Source of the DNA: Prorocentrum cordatum
Lineage: Eukaryota > Sar > Dinophyceae > Prorocentrales > Prorocentraceae
Assembly: GCA_963575745.1 (NCBI GenBank)
Contig: CAUYUJ010008147.1
Coordinates: forward strand, 360,248-424,247
Length of the DNA stretch: 64,000 nucleotides
Reading direction: 5' to 3'
The notes under the pieces are model-generated. The model saw nothing but the letters and a program-made list of their open reading frames with translations. It had not been told where the DNA came from and did no database searches. This document shows, one piece after another, positions 21,067 through 32,097 of this stretch (position 1 is the first letter of the stretch; the number at the start of each line of letters is the position of its first letter). The translations under genes were made by a program, and so were the position numbers.

Positions 21067-22757
21067 TGTTCGATGCGTCAGTTTGGCAAGCGCTCGCTTG
21101 CATGGCCCCTCATGTTTGCGTTCGGTTTCGCTTTGTTTCCCAGTGGGTGGCCGATGCACGCAGCAAGCACTCATGCAGTTTCGTAGTTTGTTACCCAGCG
21201 TACGCAACGCACCGTTATCAGGCAGCGACTATGACATATAGCGGACATGTCAGTTCTAGGCGGGCTGCTGACAGCCAATGCCACGCCGCCGCTCGACAAG
21301 CAAATCATGGCATCAGTGCGGTGCCAAGGCAATCAGTGATTCTCCCAGCAAGGCCTCCGAAACCAGACGTGGGTCAAGGTCCCCCGAAGAAGCAAGCTAG
21401 CGGTTAGCGGCAAGCCTCAGCCCCCCGAAGCACGCACGGCAATATAGATTGGCGATCGAACGTGTTTGAGCATTGCAGGGGTCACCTTCCTCATCCTCAT
21501 CCTCCTCCCCATGTCCGCCCCGCCCGCCGCCCCGCATACGTGCTCGCCGACGCGGCCGTCGTGCCCAGCTTCTGCAAGGCAGCTGCCAGCGGGGTTGCGG
21601 CTCCGCCCAGTGGGTTGGCAGGGCTACGACGATTAATATTAGGGGGTGAGGAGATATTGGGAATGTTGCTGATGAGGTGAGGGGGGGGGGGGGGGGGGAT
21701 GAGAAGGCTAGGGAGATGAGGCGACGAAGGCGGCGACCACGACAACAACCACGACGCTTACTGCGAGGGTCGCCGACACTCGTTCCACCCGCCTCTGCCC
21801 CCGCCCTTCGCCCCCTTCCCAACGGACCTCCGTCATATTCCCCACGTCGTCTCCATATGCCTTGGCCCGCCCGTGATGTCGATCGCGTCGCCTTGCAACC
21901 ACTTGCTCCTTTCGGCGAGGCGCCCACCCGTCCCCCTTGTTACCCCAGTGCGTCTGCGCGGGGTGCGTGGGGCACCGAAGGGTTAGATCGCCCGAGAGGG
22001 TCGGCGATGGCCGCCAGGCGGTTTGCGAGAGCCCACCGCGGCACCCAACATGGTTCAAAGCACCCGAAGTGTGGCTCAACACGGTTTCCAATTTGCCCCA
22101 GGGGGCCTCGAGAGACAGCCCCATTGCCAACATAACGCATTTGTGGCCGAGGTTGTGCAACTCATGAGGTCCTCAATGGGGGTTCATTTGTTTTGTTGTT
22201 GGGGGGGCACCGCGCGTGCTTAGCGTTGCCCTCTGTGGTTTGGGGCATGTCGGGGCCCCTCGCGGGCGCGGCCACATCCGTGAACGTCCCATTACCATTG
22301 CATGATTAGGTAGCGTGCGCACGCGTTTTTCTCGATGCCATCCTGAGGCGTTGTCGGGCTATACATTGACCCCCCACCCCCATATCCTTTGCGGGCTTGC
22401 GCGGGTGCATGGCTACGTCCCCTGGGGAGCCCACCGCCCCCGTGTGCTCAGTCAAGTGCAGAGCTCCCATCCTCCCCCCTCCTCCTCAACCTCCTCGTCC
22501 GCAGACCCCGTAGCCTTGCGAGCATGCCAGAAGCCGTAGCCAGGGGGCCCGCAAGAGGCCAGACGGATTTGCAGGACTGCACCGATGTGTCACATTAGCC
22601 AAGGGCCAAGGGGCACGCCAGGAGGGGGAGGCAGAGGAGGAGGAGGAGGAGGGGGAGGAGGGGGATACTGGAGATGGTGCGAGAGCCGATCGACCCCCCT
22701 CCTCCTGCCCGTTGAAATTCGGGCCCAGTTCGTTGCCGTCGGAGCCTCTCAGCATCC
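21067..22757. other. Intergenic DNA with no supported gene
   Basis: Base composition is mixed. An 18-base G-run lies at 21681-21698 and a GGA-rich stretch at 22620-22670. Several frames are open on both strands, but none has motifs or an exon-like boundary I can defend. Confidence 0.45.
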
Positions 22758-23348
22758 ATGGAGCAGCGGCTTCGTTCCCGCGGCCCGCCGCCCGACGCCG
22801 CGCGCCGCGCGCCGTGGCCACGGTGGAGGAAGTCGGCGCAGCAGTCGACGCCCGCCGCGGCGACGGAGGCCGCGGCCCAGCCCGATGCGCCGAAGGCAAC
22901 GCCTCTGCGACCAAGGCCACCGCGCTGTCCGCCTCCAGCGGTTCTTCTCCAACGTGCCAAGGCCAGCCCCGCCTACGGGGCCGCGCTGCACGTCCATATG
23001 CCGTGCTGCACTCCGCCTCCCAAGTTTGCGCCGCCGCCAGTCAGTCAGGGCTCGCGTGGGCCCGCCATCCGCGATGCGGCTGCGGGCCCCGCGGCCGCGA
23101 CGGCCCAGGCGCGCGTTCGGGGGGGCGCGCCAGCGGAGGTGGTCGATGCGGAGCGGGCGTGGAGGCAGGCCTTCGAAGCAACCGCCCAAGCATGGAGGTC
23201 GTCGTGCGTGGCATGGTCTGCATGCGGCGACGCTCTCGTGGCGGCTGGCCTGGGCCACTTCGCGGCCGAGGACGCAGCCAGGTACGAGGCGGCGTGGGGC
23301 GACATGGCCGAGGCCAGGGATCGGAATCGTGCCATCACGCCATCATGA
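22758..23348 (+). CDS. Ala-rich exon of unknown protein
   Basis: The plus frame from ATG 22758 to TGA 23346-23348 is 196 codons. The first two thirds are Pro/Ala/Arg-rich and could be compositional. The last third reads as an amphipathic helical protein (AERAWRQAFEATAQAWRSSC, then FAAEDAARYEAAWGDMAEAR). Antisense frames are also open because GC at third positions is very high, so strand assignment is tentative. It lies 1.7 kb downstream of the preceding gene-like unit on the same strand and might be a separate small gene. Confidence 0.35.
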   Translation: MEQRLRSRGPPPDAARRAPWPRWRKSAQQSTPAAATEAAAQPDAPKATPLRPRPPRCPPPAVLLQRAKASPAYGAALHVHMPCCTPPPKFAPPPVSQGSRGPAIRDAAAGPAAATAQARVRGGAPAEVVDAERAWRQAFEATAQAWRSSCVAWSACGDALVAAGLGHFAAEDAARYEAAWGDMAEARDRNRAITPS

Positions 23349-24599
23349 GACCACTGGCAAATGGGCCCATGGGCCCACTTCCCATGATGGGCTCATGCGT
23401 GTGACCATCCGCCCCATAGGCGGAGTTGCTTCACCGCGGCGGCGCCGAGTCGGGCCCCGCGGGCCAGGCTTGAGGCCAGTAGGGTATGCATAATGCGCGG
23501 GGGGGGGGGGGGGGGGGGGGGGGGGGGTACGATGAGGGGGGGCGCGGGCAGGGGTATGGGGGGGGGGGGGGGGGGGGCATGGAGGATGAGACTGAGGGGT
23601 GCTCTGTCGTGCAGAACGGTGTGAATGCCAGGCGCTTCGCGTGCACTGCATGTCCATCAGCTGCGCCTGGGCGCTGCCCAGGCTGGTTGCATTGATCAGG
23701 AACTTGGGGCGATAGCCAGTTGAAACACGGGGTTGCTGAACAGGTTGGGGGAAGGGACGGGTCGCAGAAATGAATGCGGTGGAAAGCTGTGTGTGAAAGG
23801 AACGCGAACATCATGAACAGTTTGTGGGTGCGGCGTGTGATGAAGATGGTGGGGACACACGATGAGCCACAATGCCTCGTTGGGACGCCTGGGCGGCCAT
23901 CGTGGCCCATCTCGGGATGTGCGATGCGAATTCGCATGCTGTTCTGACTTGTGCTCCTGGCACCGTCTTTGGGGCAGTCTTTGGGATCAAACTTGAATAT
24001 GTGGAGCTCGCGGGTGCCTTCTCGGGGGCACCCCTGGCGGCCAATCCTAGAAACGTTGGCCCTTAAGTACATGTGTCCCCCTGGGGCCTTTAACACTGAC
24101 TCGCACGGGTTCCTTGAGGCGCCATTGGTGCGCTCGTGGGCTCAATCACTGACGTCTCTGGGTGTTCTGCTGCGTTCGTGGGGGGGTGGGGGTGGTGGGT
24201 GGGGGGGGGGGGGGGGGGGGGGGGGGTCCCGTCGGCCCTCCTGCAATCATATCGGGCCTCCAGTGCCCTTCGGAACCAACATAGCGATACTGCAAACGAC
24301 ATTTGCTATCTTACTAATGGAAGGGTGCCACGGGGCCCTTCACTGACCATGCCATGGTTTCACATTGTTCCTGCTTGGTTCCGCGATGTTCCCAGGATGG
24401 TTCCGACGCTGCAAGTTTGGGCACCCCATTTCGGCCCGCGCGTTTGTTGGCTGCCCCCCACGATGGCCCCACTGTGCTGCCGACGCAGCACGGGCGACGT
24501 GCAACTACACGGGATTGCCAAACTTGCAACGTCGCCCTGGTCGCCCCGTGATGGTTGCCCCACGCAAACCGCCGTTCCTGCCTACCCCCAGGCCCCTTT
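23349..24599. repeat. Region with long G-runs; no supported gene
   Basis: There are uninterrupted G-runs of 29 (23499-23527), 20 (23558-23577) and 26 (24201-24226) bases. The DNA between has ordinary composition, but no frame I can support. Confidence 0.6.
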
Positions 24600-25740
24600 C
24601 CCTACCCCCGTGCAGCCGCCGCTGCGCTTCCCCTTGGCCCACCCTGCTCCTCGCGCCCCTCCCGCCCGCAGGATGTATCGACACCGCCGCGGCGTTCGCT
24701 GCTGGGTGGCGGGTGTCGGCCTGGACGGCCGAGCATGGAGTTGTTGGCACGATTTTTGGGTGCGTTGGTACACACTGGCACGACTGGCAAGCAACGGAGG
24801 TCTACCGCTGGCAATGCGCGCAAGAAGGCGCGTGCCGCCGTTGCGCCCGACTGCCCAACCCGTCGGCGCTCGTGCCGTCCCGCGCGTCGTATGCGCTGCG
24901 TTTGGCGCGCGTTCGCCTGGCTGGAGCGCGCGCCCTGCGCGGGGCGTGTCCGTCATTGTTGCCGCCGTTGCTCGGCGCTATTTGCTGTGTGGTGATTCCC
25001 TTTTCCTTTCGGGCGCCGAGCTGTAGGCCCTGTGGTCGGCATTCGCGACGCGAGCCCCACCGCGCGCCCTGCTTTCGCATTGGCCCTCGGCCGCGCGCCG
25101 ATCACCAAACCACCATCAAACCACCATCAGAAACTCGCCAGGAAATCGGCATACGTTCACCATACCGCCATCGTAAAGTTGGCAGGAAACCCCTATACAG
25201 CCACCAAGCACGCCATGCCCCTTTCCCAAGCCCCGTGCAGCCGACGTTGCGCGATCCCTTGGTCCACCCTGCCCCTCGCCCACCTCCCGCCCGCAGGAGG
25301 TGTCGACGCCGCCGCGGCGTTCGCTGCTGGCTGGCGGGTGTCGGCCTGGACGACCGAGCATGGAGTTGTTGGCACGATTTGGGTGCGTTGGTACACACTG
25401 GCGCGACTGGCAAGCAATGGAGGTTCACCGTTTGCAATGCGCGCAAGGCTGCGCGCGCTGCCATTGTATTCGGCAGTGCAGCCTTTCGGTGTGTAGCTTT
25501 CCGCACGTCGTATGCGCTGCGTTCGGCGCGCGCTCGCCTGGCTGGGGCGTGCGTCGTGCGCGGGCGCGTCCGTCGTCGCGTCCGCCGTCGCGCGGCGCTA
25601 TCTGCGGCGCAGCGGTCCCCTTTCCCGTCGGGCGGCGAGCTGTGAGCCCAGCGCGGGGCATCCGCGGCAGGCGCCCAGCCATGCGACGTGCCAGGCGCGC
25701 GCCGACCATCACACCACCGTCACACCACCATAAGCACCCC
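24600..25740 (+). repeat. Tandem segmental duplication, two units of roughly 525 bp
   Basis: Unit 1 (about 24600-25130) and unit 2 (about 25225-25740) align at an offset of 625 bp with moderate identity. Shared landmarks are TGCAGCCG, GCTGGCGGGTGTCGGCCTGG, GAGCATGGAGTTGTTGGCAC and CGCGTCGTATGCGCTGCG-type words. Both end in short ACCACCATCA repeats. One plus frame stays open through most of both units, but the encoded sequences diverge in phase between the copies, so I do not call a gene. Confidence 0.7.
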
Positions 25741-25985
25741 ATCAGGAAATCATCAAAACGTCATCATGAGGTCATCAGAACGTCATCAGGAAGTCATCAA
25801 GAGGCCATCGAACAACCATCAGGGTGCGACCACCAAAATCGATCAAACACCATCAAAAACGATCAGAAACGATCAAAAGCGATCAAAAACGATCAAAAAC
25901 TATCGAAACGTCATCAGGACCCCATCACAATGTCATCAAACCATGATCAGAAACCCATCAGGACGGCACCAAAAACGATCATATT
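25741..25985 (+). repeat. Degenerate ATCAAAAACG / CATCAGGAAG decamer array
   Basis: Words such as GATCAAAAAC, CATCAGGAAA and CATCAAAACG recur every 9-11 bases. The array continues the ACCACCATCA tail of the duplication unit before it. Confidence 0.75.
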
Positions 25986-28565
25986 TGGGAGGCGGTTCAG
26001 CACGCCGCCATGAAAATATACCAAATCCGCTGGCAGCTGGCTGGTCCGCGCCATGCAAGGTTCGCAGTCCCCCCCCCCCCTGGGGTTAGAATTTTCGCAA
26101 AGTCCCCTCCCCCCCCCTGCGGGCGCATTGGGATTGTCGCAAGGCGCCCCCCTCCCCCGCCCGCGCCCCCCCGCCCTGCGGGTGCGAACGCCCGCGGGCG
26201 CCCCCGACGCCCAGTGCGCCGCTGCGGGCCTCGCCGCTTCCCGACCCCCCGCGCGGCGTTCGCCGCGCGGATTGGGGGCGCGGAGTCTGCCAGTGTGGCA
26301 GCTGGCCACGTGCGAGGGGGAGGGTCAGCGGCTGCGCCCCTGGCCAGCGGAGCGTGGGCCGCTGGCAACGCGCCCGCGTGCGATTCCGCGCGTGGGCGCG
26401 CTTCCCCGCAGCGCAATTTCATGCAGGTGGCCCGCGACCTGCGCGCCGCGGGCGCGCAGGGGAGCGGCCGCTGGCGATCCTTCGCCAGCGGCCCGCTGAC
26501 CAGTGCGCCCGCGGGGCTGGGGGTGGGGATGTGCGCGGGCGAAAGCGCGCGGGCGGGTCGGCCCACGGCTCGGCGCGCCCGCGGCCACCCATGCGTTATT
26601 CATGGTGGGGCCCTGCGCCCGAGACCGAGGACCCTGGCCTCGCGGTTTGGGGTTCCGCGCTTGCGCCCTGGACACTGGGTCCTACGCGCAACGCCTTACG
26701 CCCTACACACCGCCATGCGCCCCGACCTCCGATCATCCGCGCCTGGCCCTCCTACTCTCCTACTCTCCGCGCAGTGCGCCGCGCGCCGCGCGCCCCGCGC
26801 CCCGCGCCCAGCAATTTGCGGCGTGGGCCCCACGCCCCAGGTCCAACGCTGAGTTCCTAGGCCCCACTTACGTCCCCGTACAGGGGCCGCATGCCACGAA
26901 CCAGACTTACAAGGCCTTTGGCCGCAAGCATGGCCCCCAGGGCCCAGGCCGTCGGGCGCCAGGCCCTATGCCTCTGACCCGAAGCCGATACCCCAACCCC
27001 CAGACTTAGACCCATGGGTCATGGCACAAAACCTGCATATCGTCGACCCTGGACCACGGGACTGGCATGACAGGCCCTAGGCCGTGAGACAACATACACT
27101 CTTTCATAGAAATTGTAGTATGCACTTTGAAAGATGGGTGCCCGACAGTACAAACGCATGTTGGGTACTTGTGCCCCCCAGGCCTTAGACGCCAGGCATT
27201 GCATTATAGATCCGAACCCCGAGGCCGTTGCCGCCTTGACCATCGATCACTGGTCGCAGGTCCAGGGGCCTTCGGCCGTAGACCGCATACCTGGGCCCTG
27301 AGACACATCGACTATCTCTTAGCTGTCACATCGAATACGGGGCCCTACACCCTAGACCCAATACCCATTGCACGACGCCCGAGGCCCGAGACCCTATGCC
27401 CTGGACCTTGGACTTCAGATCCAAAGCTCAGGGTCCTAGACCTTAGATGTTGTGTCTGGCGTTCTGCGCCCTTGACGCCAGATCGTAGACATTCGGTAGA
27501 CTCGTTGCATGCCCCCCCCCCCCCCCCCCCCCGACTTCAGACCCAACGCCCTTGGCCACGACGGTTGGTGCCATATGGCTGGTGCCGTAGCTGCTGCGTT
27601 GTGTTATTGGGGCCATGTGGTTGGGCTGCGTAAGGCATGACGCTGGGGTGTGTTGGGCGGCGCCACTTGGGCGGGTTCTGGGTGCCAATTGGACCGCGTG
27701 CAAATGCGAAACATTGTTTTTTTTGTAAGCTGCCAGCAGAAGGGGTTGCCGTAATCTTCGTGACTTTGCTCGCCAACACTAGGATTGCGTTGTTTGCAGC
27801 AGAAGTGTGCAGGATTGCAAGCTTGGCTTGGTGATGACCTGCCCAGGTCCAGTGGGCAGGTGGGTGGCGGGGGAGGGGGTTGAAAGAAAGGCTGTGCAGA
27901 AATCGCTACTGGCAATGTGAAGCGATTGGGCCCGCTCGCCTCCTGGGCCCCCCTTCGGGCCAGCGGATTATTCGTCATTGGGGCGGTCTCTTGTGACAAT
28001 CGGTTGAACGGCTCTCTGTCGCCCTGGGGTGGTCCGAGGTCTGCGTCCGATAGTCGCGTTGTCAACGGACCTGCTTCCCGCGTGCCCTCGCCCCTCCCCC
28101 GAACCACCACGAGGGTCCCAGTGCGACGGCCAAACTTGTGGGGACGTTGGTGGCGACAGTTGGTCGGCAATCACCTTCTAGTACTATGTACATTGTGTTC
28201 GGGCCCCTGGTATCCAACACAGTAGCATGAGAGCTTGCCCCGCGATATCACTGCTGCAACGCACGCGCGTCATTTCTACGCGACCACACCAACGCACCCG
28301 CATGTATTCGCACAGCAACGTTGCAACCAACACTGGGCACTCAAAACGTCTATCGCACTAGCCGTGGCCATAATGCACAGCGTATCTTGATAGCCGTTTG
28401 GTCCCAAGTATATCCTAGAGTATTTGTGTCCGTGATACTATAGTTTCCTACCCAGAGGTCATGCCGCCAGCCCCGATGTCACCAGCGACGATGGAGCACT
28501 CTGGTTAATCTCACCTGCTCGTGACCATCCCCGAGCTTCCAGATGATTACATCGCTGAGTTCACC
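25986..28565. other. No supported gene; degenerate CCCTAGACC-type repeats at 26840-27530
   Basis: Positions 26060-26600 are extremely C/G-rich. From about 26840 to 27530 words such as GGCCCTAG, GACCCTATGCCC and CCTAGACC recur at irregular 7-10-base spacing. A 21-base C-run occupies 27512-27532. From 27640 to 28520 composition is balanced, but I see no defensible frame. Confidence 0.45.
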
Positions 28566-29690
28566 ATGGAGATGGTGACGGTGACGGTCGTAGGTAGCAA
28601 GCCCCGCGATGCAGAGGATGAGGGGCAGAGGCAGAGCGATCAGTTATCCCCGCTGCGCGAGCCATCACCCATGCGTCTTGGCCAAGGTGATCACGACGAG
28701 GCGCAGCGGCCCAACTCGAGTCCACCAGGCGGCGTTCAGCTTGAGGATTCTGCTGCAGGGTACGTGCATCAGGCCTGCGATGACGAGCGCGTCGTTGAGT
28801 CGCAGTGGAGGCTTGAGGCTGGAGGCTGGGGGCCGAAGCAAGCAGAGACCGTGCCGACGGACGTCGAGGATTCGGATGAGCAGGTGGGCGACGCTCCGAA
28901 GCGATCGCACCCACCAACGGCGCTGCCCACTGCATCGTCCTCTTCCGCCTATGTAGGGGGCCCTGGCGATTTGGGCGACGGCCCTGGCCTTGCCAAAGTA
29001 GCGAGGGTAGCCCTGCCGAGCGCCTCGGCGCGGGATTTTCAAGCTAGCGGGGACGTCGGGCCAATCCCCGTCGAGGGCAGTCCGCCCCCACATGCTGGTG
29101 ATATTGGTCAGGCGGCCGCTGGGAGTGCGATGCGGTCCTGGCACGATGCTGCTGCCAAGCCCAATGCCAATTCATCAAATGCGAGCGGTCCGAGTGCGGC
29201 CGTCCAGCAGCGGGGACACACCCGCGACTCGCCAGCAACGCGTTTCGCCCCCCATGGCCGAATGCGACCCGCCTGCCGACAGAGGCATTGACGCGTTAAG
29301 TTCCCAGGTGCTTCAGTTAGCCAACCAGGTTTTACGTTCTTTGCCGCCAGGTGCCTAGTCAGTGTGAGTGCAGCGTTGGCTCCTCCGTTTAAGGTTAATG
29401 CCCAATGCTTGCGTGCAGCTGCCAGACCCAGTCAATGACTTTATTCGTGCACGAGTTTGTTTGCACGCAGCCCCCCCCAGCGCAGCTGCCAGCATCGCTC
29501 GTCAGCTGTATGATTCGATCTGCGCGAAGGCGCAGATCAACATGGAGTCGCCTGCATGCCATCGAGCCCGAGGGGCGCTCGGCATTCTGCACTTCACCGT
29601 CCAGCGCGATGGATATCGTGCTGCATGCTCGGCGTTTGTGATCACGCCGTGTGGCTTCCGTCAGACAATGGCGAATTGGATTTGGCCCAG
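28566..29690 (+). CDS. Acidic, Ser/Pro-rich protein of unknown function, probably two exons
   Basis: A frame with ATG at 28566 (open from about 28521) gives about 240 residues rich in Asp, Glu, Ser, Pro and Gly, likely disordered. Near 29225 the best frame changes by one base, and the new frame continues with a helical segment (GIDALSSQVLQLANQVLRSL) up to about 29350. A short intron from about 29351 (GTGCCT) to an AG at 29418 or 29425 would join this to a second coding stretch, LPDPVNDFIRARVCLHAA and onward, that stays convincing to about 29660. After that a pyrimidine-rich tract begins. The frame change near 29225 is either a lesion or an indel error. I recognise no family; the second stretch looks globular with three Cys. 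Boundaries are approximate. Confidence 0.4.
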
Positions 29691-31640
29691 CCCCTCACCC
29701 CACCATTCCCCGCCCTCATCAGCCGATCGCCCCCCCCGATGGGGATGGATGTCTTGCGTCGTCTCGGTGCCCTCCGCGGACCTCTCGGGGTGTTTGGTAA
29801 AGCTGCTTAATGTCCTCCTCCTCCTCGTCCGCCTCCTCCCCCTCCCCTTCCTCCTACCCATCCGTTATCTCCCTCAGCTCGTCTCCCCCCTTCTCCTCCC
29901 CCATCATCGTCCTGATCGCCTTCCTCCTCCCCCGAGCCTCACGCTCGCCATATGGGGACAAGGCCTGAGCAAGCGTGCAGGGTATGAAGCCATTCCGTCT
30001 TAGGGTGTGGAAGGAAGGAAGGGGTGGTTGCAGTTTCAACATTCGCTTCAGCATCGGGGCGGATGTGGGTGAGTTTCCCCCCCCCACCCCAGGTCACCTC
30101 TCAGAAGCGCTTATATGGCCAAATGTTGGATCGCAACTTGACCGAGCCATCGTGCCATTCGTTCCCCTGGCTGTCCTGTCGCGGAAGCCGATCGGGGCAC
30201 GCATTGGGGCAAGAGATCGGGGGGATCATGATATTGAGGGGGATGGGGGATAGCGAGGCGGGGGGATGTCTCCCAGGGGCCTCTTGGCCCCGAAATGTAT
30301 CCCTCGGGCCGCTGCCCTCGGGCTCTCCGGACCCTCGCAACTTGTAATTGGCGGTGTGAGCAGTTCCAGCCGCCCGCGTGGAATAAGAAGGATTGGGTGT
30401 GACCGCAGCGGTTTCAGCACTGGCGACGTCCGATTTCGGCCGGCCCCGAGTACGTTTGGAGTGCTTTTCGTCTAATCGAGCTGGCGTTACGCGGCGCCTC
30501 CCGATCGGGCGTCGGGAAGCGCGGGGGAGGAGGTGCGTCGCCGAGCCCACGATCGGGGGGCGCTGCCGAACGCTCGCTCGAGCTCGGGGCGGCGATTGCA
30601 ATCAGTTCGGATGCGCCCGACTCGGGCGCGCGTGTTCACCGGCGTCGGTCCCGCTCGCCACGGCGCCCGCCCTGCCGACGGCGCCCGCCGACGGCGCCCG
30701 CCGTCGTCGTTCCCAGCGCCTCGGCGCAACCCAACGCAGCTGAACAACTCGCAGGGCGTGGGCACGAGCTAGGCGCGCCGCGCGGCTCGTCAGGATCTGG
30801 CGGCACACGCCCGACGTTGGCCCAGGATCTGGGGGGGGGGGGGGGCGTTGTCGCAGGGGAGTGGGGGGTGGGGGGGGGGGTGGGTTGGGTGGTGTGGGTG
30901 GGTGGGTGGGGGGTGGGGTGGGTGTGGGGGGGGGGGGGGGCAATATCGATAGGGTTAGGCGCCTGCATGGTAAATCGCACGGGGGGGAGGGGGAGGGCGG
31001 GACGGGGGAGGATCACGGAGTGTGGGAGTGGAGGGGGGATGGTCTGCGAGGGCGGTGGGAAAGGTGGGATGGGCGGGGGAGGCAGTCAACCGCATCGCGG
31101 TGCTAGAGGCGGAGTTGGCCTGGGCGAGGACAATGCTTCTGAGGTTGGGGGGGGGGGGAGCTCCTTGATCTCGGGAACGCCCTCGTCGGTGATGCTAGCG
31201 GGCGGGCTGCGGGACACGCCGACGGCGGTGGCGATGAACCGAGCTCCGCGGATGACCAGGTTGAGATTGCTGAGTGTTCTTCGACATCAGATTGAGAGCT
31301 GCGTAGGGCCCCGCAAGGTAGCCAGGGCAGTTGCCAGCAGCTAGCAGCAGCTAGCTTAGGGCGCTCTTCGAGGACCAGTAGACTGGGTGCGATTGTAGGG
31401 CCCCATTGCGCATGGACCTTTCGTTTGCCGCCGTCGTCTCGGACAGCGTGGTTGCAAAATGAACGGCAACTGGTGCATGCCCCGTCTCATAGAACGCCAT
31501 CGTTTCTGTGTTCCGTTTTTCACCCTGGGAAGGGACCACAGTGTAACCGAACGTTTTGTCTGTGGGGTTTGCCGCCGCCCCCTCCTTATGCCCGCCAAAC
31601 GGCGTGCTCGTCAGCAAACTCTCGATTAGCAACGCAGCAG
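29691..31640. repeat. Non-coding: CT-rich tract, dispersed family C copy 2, G-runs
   Basis: Positions 29810-29940 are CTCCTC-rich. Positions 30085-30235 match family C copy 1 at 10560-10690. From 30830 to 31170 there are several G-runs (30831-30845 and 30927-30940 among them) separated by GTGGGTGGG words, a plausible G-quadruplex region. I find no gene I can defend, although 30393-30770 has open frames. Confidence 0.5.
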
Positions 31641-31900
31641 GGGTGATACACCAGTGCATGGGTGCGGGGGCGCAACATTGTATTGCAGCGCGTTGCGCTG
31701 GGATAGCCTGGCGTGGCATAGCCAATGGGTAGCGCGTGGCATCCCTCGGCATAGCGCCGCATAGCATCGCACAGTGTCGTGATGCGTGGCGTTGTACATC
31801 GCAGCATTGCGTTGCGGTGGGCGTATCGCTAGTCTTCCCGAACTGTGCGCCGTTGTATGGCGCGGCTCTTGCATTGCATTGCATTGCGTCGCATGCGATC
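31641..31900. repeat. Degenerate pentamer array (GCATT/GCATA/GCGTT)
   Basis: Five-base periodic words, such as GCATTGCATTGCGTCGCAT, dominate the tract with many substitutions. It resembles older, diverged versions of the CTATG arrays at 47.8-48.7 kb. Confidence 0.6.
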
Positions 31901-31992
31901 AGGGGTCTGTGATGGCGCCTGCGGCTCCTGGCGACCGCTGCTGCCTTGTTTGAGCGGGTTGGCCCAGCACAGGACTGCCAATGTGGTGACAC

Positions 31993-32012
31993 CCCGTTGC
32001 ATGTTGGCTCAA
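31993..32012 (+). promoter_or_regulatory. Degenerate spliced-leader-like sequence upstream of the gene
   Basis: CCCGTTGCATGTTGGCTCAA aligns to the dinoflagellate spliced leader with about 17 of 21 positions matching, allowing one gap, and lies 86 bp before the ATG at 32098. It could be the eroded leader of a retroposed mRNA, or chance. Confidence 0.4.
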
Positions 32013-32097
32013 ACTTTCAGCTTTCATCAGCGCTTTTGCGCTGAGCCAGCGCATCCTGTGCGCTCGAGCTTGACGGGCCACGCTTGCTACGGTTGCC

